Assembly (NCBI RefSeq): GCF_013393385.1
Contig: NZ_AP023239.1
Span: forward strand, 2,542,001 to 2,606,000
Direction: 5' to 3'
DNA length: 64,000 bases
Source of the DNA: Paenibacillus sp. URB8-2
Lineage (GTDB): Bacteria > Bacillota > Bacilli > Paenibacillales > Paenibacillaceae
This document shows positions 24,958 through 32,547 of this stretch, one piece after another. Position 1 is the stretch's first letter, and every line of letters starts with the position of its first letter. The position numbers and the translations under genes were made by a program. Below the pieces are notes generated by a model. It was not told where the DNA came from. It saw nothing but the letters and a program-made list of their open reading frames with translations, and did no database searches.

Positions 24958-26127
24958 ATGATCCGATGTGTCAAAACAGCGTTTCACACCTCCAAAACGG
25001 ATCTGGAACGACTGTTTGCCTGTAACCGGAATTCAGCGGAAGTCTGGAATGAGTGCCTGTCGCTGGCCAAAGACTATGCCCTACAGCACGACGGGAAATG
25101 GATAGGGAGAACGGAACTTCAAGCAGCATTGAAAAATCAATTTCCTCTGCATTCCCAGTCTTTACAGGCGGTCTGCCATAAATATCTCTTTGCCAGAGAT
25201 GGCGCAAAACAAGCCAGAAAGCAAGGTCTACACACCAAATACCCTTACAAAAAGAAGAAACACTTCAACACCAAATGGGTGGATCAAGCATTCAAAATCA
25301 AGGGCAACACGATATACTTAAATCTGGGTATCCAAAACGGCAAGCGCCAGCAGCCCATCAAGATCACCGTCCCGGGTTTGCCGGATGCGGAAATTAAGGA
25401 AATCGAAGTGGTATATGACCGAAAACTGATGATTTCCATGAGTTACGATGACGGACAAGCGGCAGCGGAGAATCAAGGCAACCAGACCGCAGGCGTTGAC
25501 TTAGGAGAAATCCACTCCATCACGGCGACGACCACGGAAAATAAGTCGATCATCATCACGGGAAGAAAAGTAAGAAGCATTCACAGGCTGAGAAACAAAA
25601 AGCTAGCCGAGATTCAGAAGCTCATGAGCAAATGCCAAAAAGGCAGCCGGCAATGGAAAAAATACAACCGGGCTAAAAAATACATACTCAGCAAAAGCGA
25701 GCGCCAACTGAATGACGCTATCCACAAAACAACAAGACAATTCGTAGAATGGTGCAGAGAAAATGAGGTCAAAGAGGCGATTGTCGGCCAAGTGGAGGGC
25801 GTGCAGCGGAACACGAAAAAGAAGAAAAGAAAAACAGTGACCCAAAAGCTGTCCAACTGGAGCTTTGGCAAATTGCAGAAGCAGCTCGCATACAAACTTG
25901 AAGCACAGGGAGCGAGTGTGAAAACGATAGATGAGAGCTATACGAGCCAACAATGTCCTTGTTGCGGCCTGAGAAAAAAGACGTCCAGCCGAAATTACAA
26001 CTGTTCCTGCGGCTATACCGAACACCGGGATATGCACGGGAGCAAAGGGATATTATCCAAATATCTACATGGAGATATCCGTTACCTGGGCGAAACGAAA
26101 GAAATCAAGTATCTACGGATCGCGTAA
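24958..26127 (+). CDS. tnpB: TnpB RNA-guided nuclease (IS605 OrfB family)
   Basis: The 389-residue protein has the TnpB order: N-terminal helical/WED region, split RuvC nuclease and a zinc finger. The three RuvC acids are present: Asp about 181 in GVDLGEIHS, Glu about 280 in GQVEGVQ, Asp about 358 in HRDMHGS. The finger is CPCCG..CSCG. All catalytic residues are intact, so the nuclease may be active. TnpB uses an omega RNA from the element's right end to cut DNA next to a short motif, promoting retention of the element. The ATG at 24958 has AAGGAGG ten bases upstream. Confidence 0.9.
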   Translation: MIRCVKTAFHTSKTDLERLFACNRNSAEVWNECLSLAKDYALQHDGKWIGRTELQAALKNQFPLHSQSLQAVCHKYLFARDGAKQARKQGLHTKYPYKKKKHFNTKWVDQAFKIKGNTIYLNLGIQNGKRQQPIKITVPGLPDAEIKEIEVVYDRKLMISMSYDDGQAAAENQGNQTAGVDLGEIHSITATTTENKSIIITGRKVRSIHRLRNKKLAEIQKLMSKCQKGSRQWKKYNRAKKYILSKSERQLNDAIHKTTRQFVEWCRENEVKEAIVGQVEGVQRNTKKKKRKTVTQKLSNWSFGKLQKQLAYKLEAQGASVKTIDESYTSQQCPCCGLRKKTSSRNYNCSCGYTEHRDMHGSKGILSKYLHGDIRYLGETKEIKYLRIA

Positions 26128-26260
26128 ATGCGTTCTGAACCCTGCCGTTAGATTTCCGCATTCAGCGAAAGCAGATAGCCAACCTATGTGCTTATCGAAA
26201 GTAACGGTAAGTGCTGGTAAGAAACTCCTGCTTATAACGAACTGTAAGCAGGGGAGGTTC
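26128..26260 (+). ncRNA. Probable omega RNA scaffold / right end of the TnpB element
   Basis: In TnpB elements the guide RNA comes from the 3' end of tnpB plus the right end, with the guide just beyond the element. Here a non-coding stretch after the tnpB stop ends in a hairpin, CTCCTGCTTA (26225-26234) pairing with TAAGCAGG..AG (26245-26256), followed by GGTTCA. The guide would begin near 26261. The 5' limit is not known and may lie inside tnpB. Confidence 0.45.
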
Positions 26261-26270
26261 ATCGAGGGAC

Positions 26271-26351
26271 ATGAATATATCTCCCTATGTGAATGGTGTT
26301 TATAAAGACTATTCCGGCGCTCTTGTTTACCGGGACGGGTATTTGAAATAA
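26271..26351 (+). pseudogene. 3' fragment of the gene interrupted by the TnpB element
   Basis: The frame reads MNISPYVNG then VYKDYSGALVYRDGYLK and TAA, ending 16 bases before the GDSL gene start, with the GDSL ribosome site AAAGGAGG overlapping the stop. The composition looks coding, but no family can be named. It has no ribosome site of its own. Confidence 0.35.
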
Positions 26352-26367
26352 AGGAGGATTTCCCAAG

Positions 26368-26994
26368 ATGCTTTTTAAAGAAAATGATGTGATTCTGTTC
26401 CAGGGAGACAGCATTACCGACGTTGGCCGCAATCGCTTCGACGCTTATTCGCTGGGAAACGGGTATCCCTTGATGGTAGCCGGACGGCTTGGCCTGCTGT
26501 ATCCGGAGAAAAAGCTTACCTTCTACAACCGGGGCATCGGCGGCGACCGGGCTGTCGATCTTGTGCGGCGCTGGGACAGAGACTGTCTTGCCCTGAAGCC
26601 GACCTGGGTATCCATCTACGTCGGCATCAACGAGAGCTGGTGCCGGTACGACAGCGGCGACGAGACGACGGCGGAAGCGTTTGAAACGCAGTACCGGAAT
26701 CTACTGGACCGCACGAAGCAGACCTTGGATGCGAAGCTGATTCTGGTCGAGCCGTTTGTCCTGCCGGTTCAGGGGCTGAACCGCGACTGGCGGGAAGATC
26801 TGGACCCGAAAATCGCGGTTGTGCGGAAGCTGGCCCGCGAATATGGAGCGCCACTGGTCCCGCTCGATGGCCTGTTCGCCGCCGCTTCGGTGAAGGCCGA
26901 TCCGGCTTACTGGGCCGAAGACGGCGTTCACCCTACCCCCGCGGGTCACGCGCTGATTACCGAAGCGTGGCTTAAAGCGGTCGGAGTGAACTGA
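26368..26994 (+). CDS. SGNH/GDSL-type hydrolase
   Basis: This 208-residue cytoplasmic esterase-type enzyme has block I with the catalytic Ser in FQGDSITDVGRNR, block II Gly in NRGIGGDR, block III Asn in YVGINESW, and the Asp-His pair in WAEDGVHPTPAGH. It belongs to the GDSL lipase/esterase or sugar-ester deacetylase group; many relatives remove acetyl groups from plant cell-wall or rhamnogalacturonan sugars. No signal peptide. AAAGGAGG precedes the ATG. A terminator follows at 27044. Confidence 0.88.
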   Translation: MLFKENDVILFQGDSITDVGRNRFDAYSLGNGYPLMVAGRLGLLYPEKKLTFYNRGIGGDRAVDLVRRWDRDCLALKPTWVSIYVGINESWCRYDSGDETTAEAFETQYRNLLDRTKQTLDAKLILVEPFVLPVQGLNRDWREDLDPKIAVVRKLAREYGAPLVPLDGLFAAASVKADPAYWAEDGVHPTPAGHALITEAWLKAVGVN

Positions 26995-27043
26995 GTATTT
27001 GCATTTAGCAGTGTTTTGAAATGTGCATCGGCGGTTCTCCGCG

Positions 27044-27089
27044 AAAAGGATGTCTCTGGCGTTTTGTCCAGGGCATCCTTTTGTTTTTT
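27044..27089 (+). terminator. Rho-independent terminator after the GDSL hydrolase
   Basis: AAAAGGATG pairs with CATCCTTTT, with an inner CTGG/CCAG stem, followed by a GTTTTTTC tract. Confidence 0.7.
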
Positions 27090-27155
27090 CGCGGTCGGGG
27101 CAACGGAAGGGTTCCTGATTTCTCCAGTTCCGGTTTTGCTGTTATAATATAGAGA

Positions 27156-27636
27156 ACGCGTGTTTTGAACATACATAGCAATGCTCCGGCGCTGAAGGCG
27201 GTTTTGCAGGAAATTGACCGGAGCGGCGCCGATCTGATTGTCAACCTGACGGTATCTGCTTGAAGAAGTAACCGAAACCGGCATTTTTTACAAAAAAAAC
27301 GGAAACGCTGCAGGCGGAGCTGCACACTATACAGGAGCGCGGAATTTTCTGCGGACACAGCCATGTGTTCATACCGTAACGCTGCCGGACGGCAAGTTTC
27401 TGGTCAATCCGGGAAGCGTCGGTCTGCCCGCCTACGTGGATGATCTTCCTTTTCCCCATGTCATGGAATCGGGCACGCCATATGCAAGCTTTTGCATGGT
27501 CTGCAAGAAGGAAGGAACGGGCTGGAGCGTAGAGCATAAGCTGATCCCATACGATTGGAATACAGCGGCGGCTATAGCGGAGCAGGGCGGAAGGCCTGAT
27601 TATGCGGTTGCCATTCGAAGCGGCAGAGTGCGGTAA
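27156..27636 (+). pseudogene. Decayed metallophosphoesterase gene (YfcE/MPE family)
   Basis: A TTATAATA box at about 27142 is followed by a frame reading VLNIHSNAPALKAVLQEIDR and then SGADLIVNL before a stop. This is the N-terminal core of a metallophosphoesterase (normally SDIHGNxPAL) with the metal-binding Asp gone and ACG in place of the start. Some 90 bases on, in other frames, come GHSHV, TLPDGKFLVNPGSVGLPAY and a C-terminal part DDLPFPHVMESGTPYASF. The middle of the enzyme is missing and several frameshifts are present, so the gene is dead. Confidence 0.7.
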
Positions 27637-27695
27637 TTTTGCGGCTGCGGTCAATAGTATTTTTGCCGACATCAATGAGAGAGGAATGGACATCC

Positions 27696-28442
27696 ATGAT
27701 AAGCGATACAGAGCAAGATTTGGAAGGATTAAAAGCGGCGGGTAAGGTCGTCGGGTTCACCATCGCGGAGATGAAAAAAAGCGTAAAGCCCGGCATGACA
27801 ACTTTGGAACTCGATAAAATAGGGGCGGAAATTCTGAAGCGCTTCGGCGCAAAGTCGGCTCCCAGAGAAGTGTATGACTTTCCGGGAGACACCTGCATCA
27901 GCATTAACGAGGAAGTGGCGCACGGCATTCCGGGTCCGAAAGTGATTCGTGCCGGCGACCTTATCAACATCGATGTGTCCGCCGAGCTGAACGGTTATTA
28001 CAGCGATGCCGCCGTGTCTTTTCAGCTGCCTCCGTACAACCAGAAGCTGTTGCGCCTGTGCGCGAGCGCGCAGGAAACGATGATGAGCGTGATCTCCCAT
28101 CTGCGGGCGGGGATGAGGGTCAACGAAATCGGCAGAGTGATGGAGATGGAGGCCCACAGACGCGGCTACAAGGTCGTGCGGAATCTGTGCAGCCACGGCA
28201 TCGGCAAAACGTTGCACGATAAGCCCCATGAAATCCTGCCGTATTTCAACCCCCGGGAGACAACGGTGCTGAAACCGAACCAGGTTATTACGATTGAGCC
28301 GTTTCTGTCGACCGGCGCGGAATACGTGGAACAGCAGGCGGACGGCTGGACGCTGACGGTCCCGGATAACAGCCGGGTCGCGCAGTTCGAGCATACGATT
28401 ATCGTAACGAAGGGGCGGCCCGTCATCTTAACGGGCGCCTGA
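27696..28442 (+). CDS. map: Type I methionine aminopeptidase
   Basis: Removes the initiator methionine from nascent proteins. The 248-residue length is standard. Substrate-binding His is in EEVAHGIPGP; the metal ligands are two Asp in NIDVSAELNGYYSDAA, His in CSHGIGKTLHDKPHE, Glu in TIEPFLS and Glu in QFEHTIIV. The frame is open 57 bases further upstream; the ATG at 27696 gives the usual MISDTEQDLEGLKAAGKV start and follows a GAGAGGAA tract. It stands alone here, not in the ribosomal protein cluster, so it may be a second, paralogous map as in Bacillus (YflG-like). Confidence 0.9.
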   Translation: MISDTEQDLEGLKAAGKVVGFTIAEMKKSVKPGMTTLELDKIGAEILKRFGAKSAPREVYDFPGDTCISINEEVAHGIPGPKVIRAGDLINIDVSAELNGYYSDAAVSFQLPPYNQKLLRLCASAQETMMSVISHLRAGMRVNEIGRVMEMEAHRRGYKVVRNLCSHGIGKTLHDKPHEILPYFNPRETTVLKPNQVITIEPFLSTGAEYVEQQADGWTLTVPDNSRVAQFEHTIIVTKGRPVILTGA

Positions 28443-28500
28443 AATCCGCTGACATAGGCTGACATAGCCCGATGTTGAACTGGGCCGCCGCCCGCCGTTC

Positions 28501-28953
28501 TTATTCCAGATAGGCGACGACCTCATTCAGCTGTTCCAAATCCTGCGGCGATATTTTTAAGGTCGAACCGGGCTCTCCTGTACCTCCGTAGATGTAGGGA
28601 TAACGGAAGAGCCTCCGGTCCAGGATGCAAGGCAGCGGAAGCGCGAGCGATACGCTGCCTACTTCTGATCCGGTGAGCTGCAGGACCTGCTTGGGGCTTG
28701 CCATTTTTAAAGAGTCGTGTCCGAGCAGCGCCGCCGGTTCGTCCAGGTTGACGCGTCCGCGGTCGCCGGATACGATCAGGGCGCAGAATTCATTTTCGGC
28801 TCGCAGCACCAAAGCCGGCGCGGTCTGGCCAATTTCGATTCCGAAATAAGCCGCGCCTTCCTGAGCCGTTTTAAGGGGCCCTTCATGCTTAATAATTTCA
28901 TACTCGATGCCTTTTTCCTGTAACAGATGTTCCAATTGCTCCATTTGACCCAT
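28501..28953 (-). CDS. YbaK/ProX-family aminoacyl-tRNA deacylase-like protein
   Basis: The 150-residue protein matches the YbaK/prolyl-tRNA editing domain: LLQEKGIEYEIIKHEG, TAQEGAAYFGIEIGQTAPALVLRAE, VSGDRGRVNLDEPAALLGHDSLKMASPKQVLQLTGSEVGSVSLALPLPCILDRRL. The ..vPvilD..l and ..GS..LKISPQDL.. segments fit. Such enzymes hydrolyse mischarged aminoacyl-tRNAs. The Lys that usually lies in the active site (LVLRAENE instead of LV.K) is replaced, so activity or substrate may differ. The ATG at 28953 follows GGGAGGC. Confidence 0.8.
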   Translation of the reverse strand: MGQMEQLEHLLQEKGIEYEIIKHEGPLKTAQEGAAYFGIEIGQTAPALVLRAENEFCALIVSGDRGRVNLDEPAALLGHDSLKMASPKQVLQLTGSEVGSVSLALPLPCILDRRLFRYPYIYGGTGEPGSTLKISPQDLEQLNEVVAYLE

Positions 28954-29048
28954 GAGTGCCTCCCGTAACTTTTTTCTATAGTGCAACTTTTTTCCATATT
29001 ATAACATAATCAAAGCCGAGGACGGGTATATCCTGTGAAGGAGGCAGT

Positions 29049-29891
29049 ATGAGCGGACAAGCATACGCTGCGCTGGCGGAGCTGGAGCGGTGGATAAACG
29101 GCGGTGGAGCGGACAGAAAACGGCTGGAGGATAATCTGGCGGCGGACAGCCGTCTTCCTGGGTCGCGGGCCAATCTTGAACTGGCGGAGAAGTTCGCGCG
29201 GCATTTTGCCGGCCGGGAGCTGGCGGGCGGGCTCTGGGAGCTGCTGGCTGAGTGGGGAGAGATTTCGGATGAAACGGCGGGGACGGGCAATCCCCGCGAA
29301 TTTTTGCCCTTTTGCGCGGTTTGGGCGATGGGCGAACACTACGGCTACGCTGCTGCTGAGCGAAGAGAGCGTATAGCGGACGCATTCAAGCGGGCGATGA
29401 ACGATTCCCGCTGGCGGATGCGCGAGGCGGCGGCGATGGGGCTGCAAAGCGTCGGCGAGCATGATTTCGGACTGCTTCGCATTCTGCTGGAACAGTGGCG
29501 GAGGGGAGCGAATGAGCTGGAACAGCGCGCTTTTGTCGCGGCTCTGGCCCATCCCCCGCTGCTGAAAGCGAAGGACAACGCGCGGTACGCGCTCGTTCTG
29601 GCGGGCGAAATCATGGAAGAGCTCGCGGTCCTGCCTGAACGGGAACCGGAGCCGTTCCGCGTGCTGTCCAAGGGCCTCGAATACGCCTTAAGCGTCTTCG
29701 CAGCCGCCGAGCCGGAGGAAGGCTTTGCCCTGCTTGAGCGCTTCGCCGGCATGTCCGACCTTCGGATTATCCGTATCGTAAAGGCCAATCTCGGCAAATC
29801 CAGGCTGACCTGCAAATACGGCTCGCAGGTCGAGGCCGTCCTTGCGGCGGTTGACAATAACAGCAAAGGTAACTATGATAGTTCCAACTAA
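29049..29891 (+). CDS. HEAT-repeat-like helical protein, function unknown
   Basis: The 280-residue protein is almost all helix, rich in Ala, Leu, Glu and Arg, with repeated pairs of amphipathic helices (AFKRAMNDSRWRMREAAAMGLQ, the middle helix of which is typical of HEAT/DNA-alkylation-repeat proteins). The ATG at 29049 follows GAAGGAGG. The last codons of the gene contain the promoter and operator of the downstream Rrf2 gene, so its 3' end has a double role. No enzyme motif is seen. Confidence 0.65.
   Translation: MSGQAYAALAELERWINGGGADRKRLEDNLAADSRLPGSRANLELAEKFARHFAGRELAGGLWELLAEWGEISDETAGTGNPREFLPFCAVWAMGEHYGYAAAERRERIADAFKRAMNDSRWRMREAAAMGLQSVGEHDFGLLRILLEQWRRGANELEQRAFVAALAHPPLLKAKDNARYALVLAGEIMEELAVLPEREPEPFRVLSKGLEYALSVFAAAEPEEGFALLERFAGMSDLRIIRIVKANLGKSRLTCKYGSQVEAVLAAVDNNSKGNYDSSN
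29851..29886 (+). promoter_or_regulatory. Promoter and operator of the Rrf2 gene inside the upstream coding region
   Basis: TTGACA at 29851-29856, 17 bases, then TATGAT at 29874-29879: a near-consensus sigma-A promoter lying in the last 14 codons of the HEAT-like gene. AACTAT-G-ATAGTT (29871-29883), a perfect inverted repeat, covers the -10 box, so a repressor bound there would block transcription, most simply the Rrf2 protein itself. Confidence 0.7.
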
Positions 29892-29931
29892 AACGGCCTC
29901 ATCATACTGGACGGCAAAGGAGCGACATCAT

Positions 29932-30351
29932 ATGAACATCAGCACCCGATTTGCGGTTGCCATCCATATCCTGGCCCTGCTTGAGACCAACAAAGAGGGC
30001 AAGAACACTTCCGAATGGATCGCCGGAAGCGTGGGCACGAATCCGGTAGTAATCCGCCGGATCACAAGCATGCTCGGCAAAGCGGGTCTCATCGAGGTCC
30101 GGCCGGGGATAGCCGGCGCCAAGCTGGCCCGCGCAGCCGGGGAGATTACGCTGCTGGACATTTATCTCGCGGTCGACGCCGTCGGAAAAGACTCCCTGTT
30201 CGCGGTTCACGAACATCCGAATCCGTCCTGCCCCGTCGGTCAGAACATCGCGGGGGCCATGATTCCTGTCTTTTCGCTCGCCCAGCAGGCGATGGAGGAC
30301 GTTCTGAGCAAAGTGACGCTGGCGCAAATTGCCTCACAAATCCCGGTCTGA
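29932..30351 (+). CDS. Rrf2-family transcriptional regulator (YwnA-like)
   Basis: The 139-residue protein has the Rrf2 winged helix (STRFAVAIHILALLE..., SEWIAGSVGTNPVVIRRITSMLGKAGLIEVRPG) and a C-terminal helix. It lacks the three-Cys iron-sulfur site of IscR/NsrR and has one Cys in NPSCPVGQNI, as in YwnA/CymR-type members. In B. subtilis ywnA lies next to ywnB, and the NAD(P)H-binding gene 350 bases downstream here is YwnB-like, so it probably controls that gene. The ATG at 29932 follows AAAGGAG. The GTAACTAT half-site occurs in both promoters. Confidence 0.87.
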   Translation: MNISTRFAVAIHILALLETNKEGKNTSEWIAGSVGTNPVVIRRITSMLGKAGLIEVRPGIAGAKLARAAGEITLLDIYLAVDAVGKDSLFAVHEHPNPSCPVGQNIAGAMIPVFSLAQQAMEDVLSKVTLAQIASQIPV

Positions 30352-30483
30352 CGGCACGCGTTCCCGAAGAACGCAGCGCTGCTGCCCGGCGGTTACAGTT
30401 TCGGAAGCACGCCGCTGCCCGTACCGATAGAGGGGTTTTTAGCCGCAATGGTGAGACTAACCCCATTACAAATAAATGATTTG

Positions 30484-30510
30484 GCCCCGCCGCTTGGCGG
30501 GGTCTTTTTT
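30484..30510 (+). terminator. Rho-independent terminator after the Rrf2 gene
   Basis: GCCCCGCC and GGCGGGGT with a GCTT loop, followed by CTTTTTT. The 130 bases between the Rrf2 stop and this hairpin hold no recognisable gene. Confidence 0.75.
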
Positions 30511-30636
30511 GTGCGATAACAGCTATGCACTCTCGCAAGGCGCCTGCCAAACGGGGGTATTTTCCATCCAAAGGTGAATCCTGTTATCCCCTCTATACAA
30601 ACTTTATGGAACCTGCTATACTTAGCATAGTTTAAA

Positions 30637-30655
30637 TGTAACAAATATAGTTACA
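30637..30655. promoter_or_regulatory. Inverted repeat operator candidate of the YwnB-like gene
   Basis: TGTAAC-N7-GTTACA, 46 bases before the start codon and just after a TATACT box at 30617. It shares the half-site ATAGTTAC with the operator in the Rrf2 promoter at 29869, so both are likely bound by the Rrf2 protein. Confidence 0.5.
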
Positions 30656-30700
30656 GGTTTTGAGAAGACATATCACTACTCAACATTAAGGGAGGCAATC

Positions 30701-31339
30701 ATGATGAAAATTGCAGTTATTGGAGCAAGCGGAAAAGCGGGAAGCCGGATTGTAAAAGAGGCGCTGGACAGAGGGCATAATGTTACGGCCATTGTGCGCG
30801 ACGCGTCGAAAGCGGCAGGCAGCGGGGCGGTCGTGGTTGAAAAGGATATTTTTGATCTGACATCCGGCGATTTGAGCGGATTTGATGCCGTTGTGAACGC
30901 CTTTGGCGCGCCGATGGGCCAGGAGCATCTGCATGTGGATGCCGGCAATGTGCTAATTGAGGCGCTGAAGGATGCGCCGGATACCCGGCTGATCGTCGTG
31001 GGCGGCGCCGGCAGCCTCTTTGCGGACGAAGCGCAGACGGTACGCGTTGTGGATACGCCGGGATTTCCGGATTTCGTTAAGCCGACAGCGCTAAACCAGG
31101 CTAAGAATCTTGAAATTTTGAAAGGAACGGAATCTCTTCGCTGGACTTTTATCAGCCCGTCGGCGAATTATGCTCTGGGACAGCGGACCGGTTCTTACGA
31201 GAAAGGAAAAGACCGGCTGCTTGTCAACTCCAAAGGCGAGAGCTATGTAAGTTATGAAGACTATGCGGTTGCCGTGCTGGACGAGATTGAGCATCCTGCA
31301 CATATCCGCGAGCGGTTCACGGTGGTTTCCGAATCCTGA
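30701..31339 (+). CDS. NAD(P)H-binding protein, atypical SDR (YwnB-like)
   Basis: The 212-residue protein starts with the Rossmann motif KIAVIGASGKAGSRIVKEAL and continues with the pattern of NAD(P)-binding, NmrA-like atypical SDRs: VVNAFGAP, LIVVGGAGSLF, PTALNQAKNLEILK, WTFISPSANYALGQRTGSY. It is the YwnB-type of reductase, often tied to oxidative or electrophile stress; substrate unknown. GGGAGG precedes two ATG codons (30701 and 30704), either of which may be used. Regulated with the upstream Rrf2 gene by inference. A strong terminator follows. Confidence 0.85.
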   Translation: MMKIAVIGASGKAGSRIVKEALDRGHNVTAIVRDASKAAGSGAVVVEKDIFDLTSGDLSGFDAVVNAFGAPMGQEHLHVDAGNVLIEALKDAPDTRLIVVGGAGSLFADEAQTVRVVDTPGFPDFVKPTALNQAKNLEILKGTESLRWTFISPSANYALGQRTGSYEKGKDRLLVNSKGESYVSYEDYAVAVLDEIEHPAHIRERFTVVSES

Positions 31340-31376
31340 AAAATGGTTAGCCGCGCTCGGAGGCCACGTTCCGGGT

Positions 31377-31418
31377 AAAAAGGCAGGCAGGCCGCAAAGA
31401 GCGGCTTGCCTGCCTTTT
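31377..31418. terminator. Bidirectional terminator after the YwnB-like gene
   Basis: AAAAGGCAGGCA.GCCGC and GCGGC.TGCCTGCCTTTT form a long, nearly perfect stem with a short AAAGA loop. It lies between convergent genes. Confidence 0.88.
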
Positions 31419-31528
31419 GGGTTGCTTTCGGTGCGCCGGCTGCATTCCTATGGGTACCCGGAGAAAACATCAGGTCAAGTGGGTATCAAAAGCTGCGGGC
31501 GCTTGACCGAAGGCCAGCCGTGGACCGT

Positions 31529-32284
31529 TTACCGCGCTCCTTCAGCCAATTCGGCAATACGCGTGCCCGCATCCCCGCGGTATAGTCCGCCGTGGTAGCA
31601 GATGACCGTCTCGATTGCATAGCCGGCCAACCTGCGCAGGCTTGACAGCGCGGTGGCCATATCGGGCGTTACCCGGGGATCGGGACCATGCAGCTCGCCG
31701 TCCTTCACCGTCAGGCTGTCGGCGGCGATCAGCGTACGGCTGGCAGGATGGTACAGACTGATATGCCCCGGGCTGTGACCGGGAGTCTCGATGATGATTA
31801 CGCCGCCTGCGACCGGCAGCTCCTGTCCGTCTTCGGTCAAGGCGTCCACTTTTGCCTTAGGGGGATGGGCAAGACGGTGCAGAAAGGCCCGCCGCCATTC
31901 CTCCGGCACATGAGGCGGCAGCATGGCCTCGGCGGCGGCGATCGCTTCCGGCGTGTGTTTAAGCAGCATCCGTTCCCCTTCGATATAAGGCTGCTCGATT
32001 GGATGAGCGAGGACTTTTATCGTTCCGTTCGCCTCGCCGAGTATTGAAGGAAGCCCGCCAATATGGTCAATATCCTGGTGAGTGATAACGACGGTGTCCA
32101 ATTTGCTCCATGCAACCCCCGCCAGGGCGAACGCTTCCTTGAATTTATCCAGCAGTCCCGGGTGGCCCGAGTCGACCAGCACCGCATGATCTTCATCCCA
32201 CAGCAGGACAGGATATAGGGTATCTGTTCCTCCCATCACTTCGGCTGTAATCTCCAGCATTTCAATTCCTTTGGCGATTTGCAT
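31529..32284 (-). CDS. Metallo-beta-lactamase-fold hydrolase
   Basis: This 251-residue MBL-fold enzyme has the metal motif in the variant form VITHQDIDHIGGLPS (HxDxDH rather than HxHxDH, common among YflN-like hydrolases), then the third ligand His in ETPGHSPGHISLY, Asp in LIAADSL and His in VICYHGG. It probably hydrolyses a small ester, lactone or thioester. No signal peptide. AGGAGG lies six bases before the ATG. A near-consensus promoter with two direct repeats lies upstream. Confidence 0.86.
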   Translation of the reverse strand: MQIAKGIEMLEITAEVMGGTDTLYPVLLWDEDHAVLVDSGHPGLLDKFKEAFALAGVAWSKLDTVVITHQDIDHIGGLPSILGEANGTIKVLAHPIEQPYIEGERMLLKHTPEAIAAAEAMLPPHVPEEWRRAFLHRLAHPPKAKVDALTEDGQELPVAGGVIIIETPGHSPGHISLYHPASRTLIAADSLTVKDGELHGPDPRVTPDMATALSSLRRLAGYAIETVICYHGGLYRGDAGTRIAELAEGAR

Positions 32285-32348
32285 TCTACTCCTCCTAGAC
32301 GGATAATTATTGCAGAGACTATCTTAGTCCAAGAAGAGATGTTATTCA

Positions 32349-32392
32349 ATAGATAAATAATATATTATATCATAGATAAATATTTTTGTCAA
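32349..32392 (-). promoter_or_regulatory. Consensus sigma-A promoter with two direct repeats, for the MBL hydrolase gene
   Basis: On the reverse strand TTGACA (32392-32387), a 17-base spacer and TATAAT (32369-32364) make a perfect consensus promoter. ATAGATAAATA occurs twice, at 32349-32359 and 32372-32382, one copy in the spacer and one just past the -10 box: the layout of a repressed promoter. No regulator gene is adjacent. Confidence 0.65.
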
Positions 32393-32547
32393 GCTGTGAT
32401 ATAGTGTGTGTACAGCTGAATTTCGATGTAATTCACTGCATATTGCGGTTTATTTTGAATAAATGGACTTTATCCGCTTTTTTCTGCTTCTGTATGAAGA
32501 TTTACGATTGCGATATAATGGTGTGAAAATATTGGGGGGCTGGTTTT

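Larger units (their letters stand above)
24885..26260 (+). mobile_element. IS200/IS605-superfamily element with tnpB only (IS1341-like)
   Basis: The region holds one tnpB gene with no Y1 transposase tnpA, ending in a hairpin-bearing right end. Left and right ends are estimates: the left from the point where the host reading frame stops, the right from the GGTTCA after the terminal hairpin. Elements of this superfamily leave no target duplications, so none can be used to fix the ends. Confidence 0.6.

Noticed and set aside
30352..30483. Possible small ORF between the Rrf2 stop and its terminator
   Set aside because: No ribosome site, short frames only; treated as untranslated 3' sequence.
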